NCBI RefSeq assembly: GCF_005938385.1
Contig: NZ_VCRA01000010.1
Span: 62,001-126,000, forward strand
Source of the DNA: Paenibacillus mesophilus
Lineage (GTDB): Bacteria > Bacillota > Bacilli > Paenibacillales > NBRC-103111
Direction of reading: 5' to 3'
Length of the DNA: 64,000 nucleotides
Part shown: one piece after another, positions 16,046 to 23,933 of the stretch
Layout of the letters: each line of letters opens with the position of its first letter
Position numbering within the stretch: the first letter of the stretch is position 1
Made by a program: the position numbers and the translations under genes
The notes under the pieces: model-generated
The model's input: only the letters and a program-made list of their open reading frames with translations
Database searches by the model: none
What the model was told of the DNA's origin: nothing

Positions 16046-16489
16046 TTATGGAGTCGTACCGGAATAAAACAGCTTGGTATGAAGCACGTCCAGAGCGTGT
16101 TCGATTTCTTCTAGTTCTTTGTCCGATGCATCCTTGATGCGCTGCAGGAAAAGGGCTTCTACGCGTTGAAACGCCTGACCCATGAAGGCTTCTCCTTCCG
16201 GGGTAAGACGGATGTATTGCTTGCGACGATCGTCGGTGGCGGCGTATTTCTCGCACAGCCGTTTCTCGCACAATTTCTTCAGCTCGCGGCTCGTATTAGG
16301 CATGGACATACGCTGACAATCGCTAATTTCGCTCGGGGTAACGGGCTGTTCGACCGCGATATATTCAAGAATACCGTATTGAACGGGGGTAATGGCGTCG
16401 GATTTCACATCTTTGGTCATTTCGTTCGTCACTTGATGAACGGAAGTAACGAACTTAACGATTTTCTGGAAAAACTGTTTTTTGTCCAA
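16046..16489 (-). CDS. MarR-family transcriptional regulator
   Basis: A winged-helix MarR protein of about 147 aa: ITPVQYGILEYI, recognition region TPSEISDCQRMSMPNTSRELKKLCEK, wing DDRRKQYIRLTPEGEAF. TTG 16489 follows GATGAGGTGAT at a good distance; ATG 16507 has no ribosome site but cannot be excluded. Divergent from a quinone-reductase-like gene at 16608, a common pairing for MarR repressors that sense quinones or electrophiles. Two palindromes in the 118-bp gap are likely operators. Confidence 0.88.
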   Translation of the reverse strand: MDKKQFFQKIVKFVTSVHQVTNEMTKDVKSDAITPVQYGILEYIAVEQPVTPSEISDCQRMSMPNTSRELKKLCEKRLCEKYAATDDRRKQYIRLTPEGEAFMGQAFQRVEALFLQRIKDASDKELEEIEHALDVLHTKLFYSGTTP

Positions 16490-16536
16490 GCGGATCACCT
16501 CATCCATACGATACCAAATTCATTATCAATAAACAA

Positions 16537-16591
16537 TTATCATTTGACAACTAAAAAATAGCTGTGTTACGATTTGATTATCAAATGATAA
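16537..16591. promoter_or_regulatory. MarR operator candidates in divergent gap
   Basis: TTATCATTTGA (16537-16547) is repeated in inverted form as TCAAATGATAA (16581-16591). The right copy overlaps a perfect 15-bp palindrome, ATTTGAT-T-ATCAAAT (16572-16586). They cover the promoter of the reductase gene. MarR dimers bind such sites. Confidence 0.55.
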
Positions 16592-16607
16592 GTAATGGGG
16601 TGGCGTT

Positions 16608-17195
16608 TTGAAAACATTGGTCGTTTACACGCATCCGAATCATCAAAGCTTGTGCTATTCCTTTTTGCAAAAAGTAATGGAGGGAAGCGGAGAGAATCCG
16701 AATATCGAGGAAGTGAAGGTGCTGGATTTGTACGAGGAGCGGTTTAACCCCGTTCTGGTGTTCAATGAGCACAAGCGGAGAAGAGATATGCATGCCGATC
16801 CCGCATTGGAAAAGTACAGGGAACAGCTGCTATGGGCGGACAAAATCGTGTTTGTGTATCCGATCTGGTGGGGCCGGCCTCCTGCGATGTTGATGGGCTA
16901 TATCGACCAAATGTTTGCTTCGGGGTTCGCTTATAAGGATAAGGGAGGGCTTCTGCCGGAAGGGCTTCTGAAAGGGAAGTCGGTTGTTTGCATTTCCACG
17001 ATGAAGGGTCCGGCCTTTTATCCGTTGTATTGGCTGAATAATGCTCACAAAGTATTGATGAAAAAAGCTTTATTTCAATATGTGGGCATTAAAGACGTAA
17101 AGTTTTTTGAGTTCGGCAGCATGGAAAGTTCTAAAGGAAAACATGGCGAGAAATTAAACAAAGTATACCGTTATTTCAAAACCGTAACCCGGTAA
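16608..17195 (+). CDS. NAD(P)H quinone oxidoreductase, flavodoxin-like fold
   Basis: A 195-aa flavoprotein of the NQO1/MdaB type: N-terminal VVYTHPNHQSLCYSFL (phosphate loop of FMN/FAD binding) and FVYPIWWGRPPAMLMGYIDQMF (the YP-x-W-W signature). It reduces quinones by two electrons in the cytoplasm. TTG start at 16608 with GGGGTGG 5 nt before it. Divergent from the MarR gene; likely repressed by it until quinone stress occurs. Confidence 0.88.
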   Translation: MKTLVVYTHPNHQSLCYSFLQKVMEGSGENPNIEEVKVLDLYEERFNPVLVFNEHKRRRDMHADPALEKYREQLLWADKIVFVYPIWWGRPPAMLMGYIDQMFASGFAYKDKGGLLPEGLLKGKSVVCISTMKGPAFYPLYWLNNAHKVLMKKALFQYVGIKDVKFFEFGSMESSKGKHGEKLNKVYRYFKTVTR

Positions 17196-17267
17196 TAAAT
17201 GCATAATTAACACTTCCATTCCAAACAATACACATATTCTGGAGGGCGTAGGGGCTGGAAGCTGCGT

Positions 17268-18875
17268 ATGTATCGTTTCCTGAAGCAATGGAAAAAATCG
17301 TTCCGCCGCACAAAACGGCCACAGGAGCTGCCAAGCTTCTCAAAGCCCGGCAATGCCTTCAGCGATCAATTGGAAGCCAATCGGGCTATATTGGAGAAGA
17401 CGTTCGAGAACTGTTCGGACGTAGTCATCCGGACCGTGAACCTGTTCGACGATCGCCCAGCACTGCTCGTATACGTGGACGGAATGGTCGATCGGCAGCT
17501 TCTCGATCAAGGCTTACTGCAGGCGGTGCCGGACCGGAAGCGCAGAGGCGAAGGAGAAGCGCCGCAAAGCCTGGTCGAACAATTGAAGCAATCGCTGACG
17601 GCCGGACAAGTCCGCACGACGGACACGATGGATGAGCTTGCGAGTGGCGTATTTGGCGGCGAGGCGGCGATTGTTCCCGGCGGCGAGAAGAGCGTGTTGA
17701 TCGTCGGGATGGATCGGACGCCTTCGCGCAGTGTGGAGGAGCCTCAGGCGGAAACGGTTATTCGCGGTCCGCGCGAAGGCTTTGTCGAACAGATTCAGAC
17801 GAATACGATCATGCTCCGCAAACGTTTACGGACCGCCCGTCTCAAGATCGAGCGGTTTACGGTGGGGGAGCTTACTCAGACGAAGGTCGCGATCGCCTAC
17901 ATCGAAGGGATTGCGGCCGATTCTGTCGTACAGGAAGTACGCGATCGCGTATCGCGTATCGAGATCGACGGAGTGATCGAATCCGGCTATATCGAAGAGT
18001 TCATTGAAGATTTGCCGTATTCTCCGTTCCCGCAGGTGCAAAATACGGAACGGCCGGATGTCGTCGCGGCCAATTTGCTCGAAGGCAAAATCGCGATTTT
18101 GGTCGACAACACGCCAATCGCGCTTATTGTGCCGATGACCTTCTGGGGCGCGCTGCAAAGTGCGGAAGATTACTACGAGCGGTTCCTGATCGGAACGTTT
18201 CTTCGTTGGATCCGGTTCGTTTTCCTTATCGTCGCTCTATTCCTGCCTGCGCTGTATGTGGCGGTATCGACGTTCCATCAGGAGATGATCCCGACCAATT
18301 TGCTGCTGAGCATTGCCGGAGCGCGCGAGGCGAGTCCGTTCCCGGCGCTGGTGGAGGCGCTGCTGATGGAAATTACGTTCGAAGTGCTGCGCGAAGCCGG
18401 CGTCCGGCTGCCGAGGCAGGTCGGCTCGGCTATCAGCATCGTGGGGGCGCTCGTCATCGGTCAGGCCGCGGTACAGGCGGGCATCGTCTCGGCGCCGATG
18501 GTCATCGTCGTCTCGATTACGGGGATTGCGAATTTTGCGATTCCCCGCTTTAATATGGCGATCAGTATCCGAATGCTGCGCTTCCCGATCATTATGCTGG
18601 CCGGGACGCTCGGACTGTACGGCATCGGAATCGGATTGCTCGGCATTTTGATTCACTTGTGCTCGCTTCGTTCGTTTGGAATTCCGTATTTTTCGCCGGT
18701 CGCTCCGCTATCGCTGGTCGAATTGAAAGACGTATTGATCCGCGCGCCTCATTGGGCGATGAAGCTGCGTCCCCAGGAGACGGGCTATCAAGAGTCGCTG
18801 CGCGTTCCGCAGGGGCAGCAACCGGAGCCGAGCCGGGGAAAGGATCAGGCAGGAAGGCAGGTGCGTGGACGATGA
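17268..18875 (+). CDS. Spore germinant receptor subunit A (GerAA/GerKA family)
   Basis: 535 aa. The N-terminal cytoplasmic domain (about 35-280) is followed by the membrane part with the conserved GerA texts PFPALVEALLMEITFEVLREAGVRLP and GQAAVQAGIVSAPMVIVVSITGIANF. The polar tail is rich in Q, P and R. It sits in the inner membrane of dormant spores and, with B and C subunits, senses small-molecule germinants. First gene of an A-C-B-D operon; the next gene starts inside its stop codon (ATGA). Such operons are usually read by SigG in the forespore; no certain SigG box was identified. Confidence 0.95.
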   Translation: MYRFLKQWKKSFRRTKRPQELPSFSKPGNAFSDQLEANRAILEKTFENCSDVVIRTVNLFDDRPALLVYVDGMVDRQLLDQGLLQAVPDRKRRGEGEAPQSLVEQLKQSLTAGQVRTTDTMDELASGVFGGEAAIVPGGEKSVLIVGMDRTPSRSVEEPQAETVIRGPREGFVEQIQTNTIMLRKRLRTARLKIERFTVGELTQTKVAIAYIEGIAADSVVQEVRDRVSRIEIDGVIESGYIEEFIEDLPYSPFPQVQNTERPDVVAANLLEGKIAILVDNTPIALIVPMTFWGALQSAEDYYERFLIGTFLRWIRFVFLIVALFLPALYVAVSTFHQEMIPTNLLLSIAGAREASPFPALVEALLMEITFEVLREAGVRLPRQVGSAISIVGALVIGQAAVQAGIVSAPMVIVVSITGIANFAIPRFNMAISIRMLRFPIIMLAGTLGLYGIGIGLLGILIHLCSLRSFGIPYFSPVAPLSLVELKDVLIRAPHWAMKLRPQETGYQESLRVPQGQQPEPSRGKDQAGRQVRGR

Positions 18876-20047
18876 TCCGCAAAGGGTCGCTCGGCGTCTT
18901 GATCGTCGCCATGACGGTAATTTGTGCGGCTTGTTGGGATCGCACGGAAATTAACGATATTGCGCTGGTGATGGCTTCCTCCATCGATCTGGATGAGGAC
19001 GGCCGATATTCCGGCTCGCTTCAGATGGCGATACCGGCCCGCCAAATCGGCAATACGACGCAGAAATCGAAGCGGTATTTCGTGGAATCGGGAGCGGGGA
19101 ACGGTATCCAGCAAATGATCATGGATACGCAGCCGAAGCTGTCCAGAAGGCTGTTCGTCGCACACCGGCGCGTGCTGTTCATCGGCGAGAGGCTGGCGAA
19201 GCACGGGCTCAAAGATATTTTCGATTATCACGGACGCAATCCTACGACAAGGCTACGCACATACGTGCTGGTGGTCAAAGGGGGAGAAGGGCACGACGCC
19301 CTCGATATCGAATATCCGCTTGAATTCGTGCCTACCGAAGCGGTACGGGAGATGGAGCTTATGGTCGGCAGTACGGCGGTAACGATGCGGGATCTGTTTG
19401 CCGCCGCTTCCGGAGAAGGGATTCAGCCTGTCCTGGGTGTAATCGAACTGAAGCCCGTCAAGGAGAAGGGCAAGGCGGGAGCCACAAAAACGTTCGATTT
19501 GACCGGCACGGCCGTGTTCAAAGATTTGAAGCTGGTCGGCTATTTGAACGGTCGGGACACGCAGCTTATGCTGTGGGTGACCGGAAAGCTGAAGGACGGT
19601 TCGCTGGCCGTAGAGCTGCCCGGTACCGAAGATACCGTAAACGTAAAGTTGACCGAAGCCAAACGGAAAATCAGTCCGAAGGTGGAGAATGGGAAAGTAA
19701 CGTTCGCGATCCGTTTGGAAGGAAAAGGCACGGTGGAAGAAGACACCAGCCATTTGGATTTTGCCAATCCGGATAATTTGCACTTGGTAGAAAACGAGCT
19801 GGAGAAATTGATCGGCAAACGTATGCGGAAGATGATCGCGGATGTGCAGAAGACATACGATTCCGATATTTTCGGATTCGGCGAGGTGCTTCACAAGAAG
19901 AACAATAAGGCGTGGCGGCAGCTCAAATCGAATTGGAACGAAACGTTCGCGGAAGCCGAATTTACCATTGATACCGATTTCGTTGTCATACGCGCAGGCA
20001 TGACGGGGCCCTCGCTGCAGCTGCGGGAGCAGGAAGTCGTCAAGTGA
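18872..20047 (+). CDS. Spore germinant receptor lipoprotein subunit C (GerAC family)
   Basis: Starts at ATG 18872, overlapping the A-subunit stop. Lipobox ICAAC with C21, then WDRTEINDIALVMASSIDLDEDG, which is the classic GerAC opening (W-D-x-x-E-I-N-D). Length 391 aa is normal. It is anchored on the outer face of the spore inner membrane and is required for receptor function. The B subunit gene follows 42 bp later. Confidence 0.95.
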   Translation: MIRKGSLGVLIVAMTVICAACWDRTEINDIALVMASSIDLDEDGRYSGSLQMAIPARQIGNTTQKSKRYFVESGAGNGIQQMIMDTQPKLSRRLFVAHRRVLFIGERLAKHGLKDIFDYHGRNPTTRLRTYVLVVKGGEGHDALDIEYPLEFVPTEAVREMELMVGSTAVTMRDLFAAASGEGIQPVLGVIELKPVKEKGKAGATKTFDLTGTAVFKDLKLVGYLNGRDTQLMLWVTGKLKDGSLAVELPGTEDTVNVKLTEAKRKISPKVENGKVTFAIRLEGKGTVEEDTSHLDFANPDNLHLVENELEKLIGKRMRKMIADVQKTYDSDIFGFGEVLHKKNNKAWRQLKSNWNETFAEAEFTIDTDFVVIRAGMTGPSLQLREQEVVK

Positions 20048-20089
20048 CGGATACCGGGCCGGAAAAGTGCCGGGAAGGAGGACTGGGAA

Positions 20090-21181
20090 ATGGAACAGAG
20101 GGTCGAACGGCTGACAAGCAGCGGGCTTGGAGCCGTGATGGTCATGTTTCTTGTCGGAAGCTCGCTGACAGTGCCGCTGGCCGCCGTAGCCGGACACGAT
20201 GCTTGGATTTCCATCCTTCTCAGCCTTGCGCTATCCTTCGGTATCATATGGACGTATTCGACTCTTTGCCAGCTATACCCCGGCAAGACGATTATCGAAA
20301 TCGGAGGCGAATTGTTCGGCGTTTGGATCGGTCGCCTGCTTGGCATTTGTTATGCTTGGTACGCGTTCCACCTGGGCGTGCTCGTGCTGCGCGCTTTCAC
20401 CGAATTCATCTCGATGGTCGCCTTGCCCAAGACGCCGCCGCTCGCCATCTCCGCAGCAATGGTGGCGATTGTCCTTTGGGTGGCCTATATGGGCATAGAA
20501 GTGGTATGCCGCTGCTCGCTGGCTATCCTTGCCTTTGTTTTCTCGGAAGGAATCATTTCTTTGATCTTCATGGGAAAAGATTTTCAGCCCGAAAATTTGC
20601 TTCCGGTGGTCGACCGGGGCTGGATGCCGATTATGCAGGGCATGACGGAGCTCGTCGGGTTTCCGTTCGGGGAAACGATCCTGTTCGCGATGATCATTCC
20701 GCAGCTTAACAAGATCGAATCGGCAAGAAAAACGTTGCTATGGGCGTTAGTGGCTGCAGGCTCGCTCCTTCTTCTCGTCAATGTCCGCAATACGCTCATA
20801 TTGGGCGAAATATCGTCGAAGCTGATCTATCCGAGCTACACGGCCTACCAGTATATTTCGATAGCCGATTTCTTCGAACGGGTGGAACCGATTGCGATCG
20901 TCACTTGGATGATGGGAGGATTCATCAAACTAAGCGTCTGCCTGATCGTGTGCGCCAAATCGATTTCGACAGTGCTGTCCGGCAAACGGTTCCGGACGTA
21001 TCTAGTTCCGCTCGCTATTTTGATGCTGGAGGTTTCCCGCTCCATCTACCAGAACAATACGGAACTGATCCGGTTTGCGACCAAAGTGTGGCAGTGGTAC
21101 TCCATGCCGTTTCAGATTATAATTCCGCTGCTCTTGCTGCTCGCCGCCTATATCGGCAAGCGGAAGCTAAGCAGCTCTTGA
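20090..21181 (+). CDS. Spore germinant receptor permease-like subunit B (GerAB family)
   Basis: 363 aa with about ten membrane helices, APC-type fold of endospore germination permeases. Opening LTSSGLGAVMVMFLVGSSL and the conserved GFPFGETILFAMIIPQLN support this. It binds the germinant. GGGAAGGAGG precedes the ATG. Operon order A-C-B differs from the B. subtilis order A-B-C, which is common in this family of bacteria. Confidence 0.95.
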   Translation: MEQRVERLTSSGLGAVMVMFLVGSSLTVPLAAVAGHDAWISILLSLALSFGIIWTYSTLCQLYPGKTIIEIGGELFGVWIGRLLGICYAWYAFHLGVLVLRAFTEFISMVALPKTPPLAISAAMVAIVLWVAYMGIEVVCRCSLAILAFVFSEGIISLIFMGKDFQPENLLPVVDRGWMPIMQGMTELVGFPFGETILFAMIIPQLNKIESARKTLLWALVAAGSLLLLVNVRNTLILGEISSKLIYPSYTAYQYISIADFFERVEPIAIVTWMMGGFIKLSVCLIVCAKSISTVLSGKRFRTYLVPLAILMLEVSRSIYQNNTELIRFATKVWQWYSMPFQIIIPLLLLLAAYIGKRKLSSS

Positions 21182-21215
21182 GCGTGTCCAAGCGCCGAGC
21201 CGGAGGTAACGGTCA

Positions 21216-21443
21216 ATGGTAATCGTGAAAATCGCGTTGTTCCTGCTGCTGCTCGCCGGCTTATCTTACTTGCAAATAGCCTATGGCAAGGGGGAGAAGA
21301 AAGAAGCGGCCGCATACGCCGGATTGATGCTGGCGGCCGCGGTGATCGGGGCGCTGCTCATTGCCGGAGTCCGATTGCCGAGCCCGGCGACTCCGCTGCA
21401 GGCGGTTTTTGAGCCTATCGGCAAGTGGTTTTTTTCGCAATAA
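21216..21443 (+). CDS. Small two-helix membrane protein, fourth gene of the ger operon (GerD-subunit-like)
   Basis: 75 aa: helix 1 (VKIALFLLLLAGLSYLQIAYG), a charged turn KGEKKEAA, helix 2 (AGLMLAAAVIGALLIAGV), short tail. GGAGGT precedes the ATG, 34 bp after the B subunit stop. Small two-helix D subunits are known in some Bacillus germination operons, and size and position match. The function here is inferred. Confidence 0.7.
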   Translation: MVIVKIALFLLLLAGLSYLQIAYGKGEKKEAAAYAGLMLAAAVIGALLIAGVRLPSPATPLQAVFEPIGKWFFSQ

Positions 21444-21453
21444 TGAAATCGCC

Positions 21454-23022
21454 TTATATTTTAAAGGCGGCGACCGATAAATTGAGCTGCTCCGCAAGTC
21501 CGGCCAAAGACTGGGAGGAGCTTGCCGTTTCCTCCGAGGCCGCCGCGGATTGTTCGCAAGAGGAGGCGATCAGCTCCACCGATTGCAAAATAGTGGCCGA
21601 CTGGGCGCTCTGCTGCTCGGTAGCTGCGGCGATCTCCACGATTTTACCGGACGCCTCCTTAATCATGCGCAGGATGCCTTCGAACGCTTCTCCACTTTTG
21701 TCCGTATGACGTACGGCTTCGGTAGTGGCAATGACGCTGTCGTTCATATTTTTCTGCATCGCTGTAATAATGGCTGTAATTTCCTTCGTAGCCTTGCTGC
21801 TGCGTTCGGCGAGCTTGCGGACTTCATCGGCTACAACGGCGAATCCCCTGCCTTGATCTCCGGCTCTCGCGGCTTCGATGGCCGCATTGAGAGCCAGCAA
21901 ATTCGTTTGATCGGCAATGTCGTCGATCACCTCGATAATATGTCCGACTTTATCCGAATCCTTCTTCAAGGTCGCGATTTGTTCGTTTAATTGGGTAATC
22001 CCTTGTATCGTCTTATGAATGACCGATCCGCCCTCTTGGGCTACTTTGGACATATTCTCGGAAAGGCTCGCGGCGTCTTCCGCATTTCTCGAGATGGAGT
22101 CCAGTCCGAACGTCAATTCGCGGAATAATACGTTCATCTGTTGAGCCGATTGGGCTTGACATTGACTGCCGCTCGCAATCTCTTCGGTCGTTGCCGATAT
22201 TTGCTGCGAGGCCGCCGCCACATGCTGCGCGGAGCCGAGAATGTTCCGGACGAACGTCTGATAATTGGAGATCATAAGATTGAACGAGCGGGACAGCTCG
22301 CCGATTTCATCCTTGCCGGCGGCCGGCAGCCGGGAGGTGAGGTCCCCCTCATTGCCGGCAAGCTCCTTCAGCTTATGTACAATCGTTTGCAGCGGCTTGA
22401 TCTTGTAGAACAGCAGCAAGGTGGAGATCAGCATGACCGCAGCTACGATCACGATCAGAACGATCGTGAGGGCTAGGCACAGGTTGAATGCAGATTGGGC
22501 TTGCTCCGCTTCTTTCTCTGCGCGCGTGTTCATCATGTTCTGGAATTGGGAGATCGGCTCCATGATAATCACTTTGCTTCTCTCATACTGATCATCGAAC
22601 ATAAGCTTGCGGGCTTCTTCCATGCTACTGTTTGCAACCGCTTTCATGGCGGCTTCCTCGGTTTTTACCAACGTTTCCGAGTTTTGCTTCGCTTTCTCGA
22701 TCAGGTCCAGTTCTCCAATAGGGGCCTGCAGTTCCTTCAATCGGGCCACTACGCGATCTCTTGTTTTCGTTTCGTTGACTTCACGCCAATAATTGTCATA
22801 GTAAGTTTTATTGCCGAACTGGACATATTTTCTCGCTTCGTTCGTTAAATAATCGGATGCATTCACCAAATCATATCCGAGCTGCTTGAACTCCGCCTGA
22901 CGGGATACGGTCTCCCGGACGTCCATATAATTGCTGCGAAGCATTAGAACCGTAACGATTAGCGCAATGGCGATCACTACAAACGCAGAACCGATGATTT
23001 TGAGCAGTGTCGATATTTTCAT
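21454..23022 (-). CDS. Methyl-accepting chemotaxis protein with extracellular four-helix sensor
   Basis: 522 aa: membrane helix 1 (about 8-28), extracellular four-helix-bundle-like region (about 30-185), helix 2 (about 186-208), HAMP (KIKPLQTIVHKLKELAGNE, about 210-262), then a signalling coiled coil with tip NLLALNAAIEAARAGDQGRGFAVVADEVRKLAE. Feeds the CheA pathway; ligand unknown. Its stop lies only 10 bp from the convergent ger operon. The start follows ATGGAGG on the minus strand. Confidence 0.93.
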   Translation of the reverse strand: MKISTLLKIIGSAFVVIAIALIVTVLMLRSNYMDVRETVSRQAEFKQLGYDLVNASDYLTNEARKYVQFGNKTYYDNYWREVNETKTRDRVVARLKELQAPIGELDLIEKAKQNSETLVKTEEAAMKAVANSSMEEARKLMFDDQYERSKVIIMEPISQFQNMMNTRAEKEAEQAQSAFNLCLALTIVLIVIVAAVMLISTLLLFYKIKPLQTIVHKLKELAGNEGDLTSRLPAAGKDEIGELSRSFNLMISNYQTFVRNILGSAQHVAAASQQISATTEEIASGSQCQAQSAQQMNVLFRELTFGLDSISRNAEDAASLSENMSKVAQEGGSVIHKTIQGITQLNEQIATLKKDSDKVGHIIEVIDDIADQTNLLALNAAIEAARAGDQGRGFAVVADEVRKLAERSSKATKEITAIITAMQKNMNDSVIATTEAVRHTDKSGEAFEGILRMIKEASGKIVEIAAATEQQSAQSATILQSVELIASSCEQSAAASEETASSSQSLAGLAEQLNLSVAAFKI

Positions 23023-23324
23023 TGACGCTCGCCTCCATGTAAAGGGGTACTTTCTTGAAGCCGTGCCTGTTTTCGTTTGTCAGTATCCGTACCCTTTCCG
23101 TCCATCCCTCCGTCGCATTGCGAGTTTGTAGGTTTGTGTCGAATTAGTTCTTACTACCTAATTATAGAAACAATAAATACCCGTGTAAACGGGGCGATCC
23201 TTAAGAAAATTGTAAAATTCAACCGTGTAAAAATCTCTTTACGGCCAAGAAGGAATTGAGCGGGGGGATCGATAATATATAGTACAAAACTGGTGTCAAC
23301 TTGATTGACAAGGAGCATACCGCG
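23023..23324. other. 302-bp divergent intergenic region (chemoreceptor / SET gene)
   Basis: No gene is seen. Read towards the chemoreceptor, the last 80 nt contain GGGTAC and GTACCC about 40 nt apart, able to form a long-range stem just before the ribosome site. A TATAAT lies further upstream on the same strand (near 23163). Nothing matched a known riboswitch. The plus-strand end carries the AAGGAG of the SET gene. Confidence 0.4.
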
Positions 23325-23933
23325 ATGATGCATCCGCATACGGAGCTGCGTTACATTAACGATCAAATCGGTTTCGGCGTATTTGCAACCCGCTTTATTC
23401 CGAAAGGGACTTTAACATGGGCATTGGACGATCTGGATCAGATTTTGGAGCCGGAGGCGGTGGAGGCGCTGGATGAAGACAGGAAGAAGCTGGTCCAGAA
23501 ATACTCTTACCGGAACCAACACGGCAAGTTCATCCTTTGCTGGGATAATGGAAGGTATGTGAATCACAGCTTCCATGCCAATTGTATCGGAACGGCGTAC
23601 GAGGTTGAAATTGCCATACGCGATATATATCCGGGGGAACAGCTGACCGATGATTACGGATCGCTGAACGTGGATGAGCCGTTCGATTGTTTTCCGGAGG
23701 AAGGAACCGATCGAACCCGGGTCATGCCGGGAGATTTGCTTCAATATGCGGATATATGGGATGCTCAGGCGCTGGACGCTTTCCGGCATTACAACGAGGT
23801 GGAGCAGCCGCTTGCTCACCTCATTCGTCCCGAGTTCAAGGAAAAAGTAGAGATCGCGGCGACCCGGCACGAGCTGGTCGATTCGATTCGTGTCATTTAT
23901 TTCGAACGGGATTCGAGAAGTGCGGTCAGATGA
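23325..23933 (+). CDS. SET-domain protein (protein lysine methyltransferase fold)
   Basis: 202 aa. All hallmark SET motifs are present: GFGVFATRFIPKGT (13-27) for cofactor binding, YVNHSFHANC (78-87) equivalent to N-H-S-x-x-P-N, and YPGEQLTDDYG (102-112) with the catalytic tyrosine region. No pre-SET cysteine cluster is visible. It would transfer a methyl group from S-adenosylmethionine to a lysine of an unknown protein. ATG 23325 follows AAGGAG; an earlier TTG lies before that site. The gene overlaps the convergent ABC-transporter gene by 37 bp. Confidence 0.88.
   Translation: MMHPHTELRYINDQIGFGVFATRFIPKGTLTWALDDLDQILEPEAVEALDEDRKKLVQKYSYRNQHGKFILCWDNGRYVNHSFHANCIGTAYEVEIAIRDIYPGEQLTDDYGSLNVDEPFDCFPEEGTDRTRVMPGDLLQYADIWDAQALDAFRHYNEVEQPLAHLIRPEFKEKVEIAATRHELVDSIRVIYFERDSRSAVR

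Noticed and set aside
23023..23160. c-di-GMP (GEMM) riboswitch upstream of the chemoreceptor
   Set aside because: The leader has some GGACG-GAAAG similarity but not the conserved GACGCAAAGCC core and tetraloop receptor.
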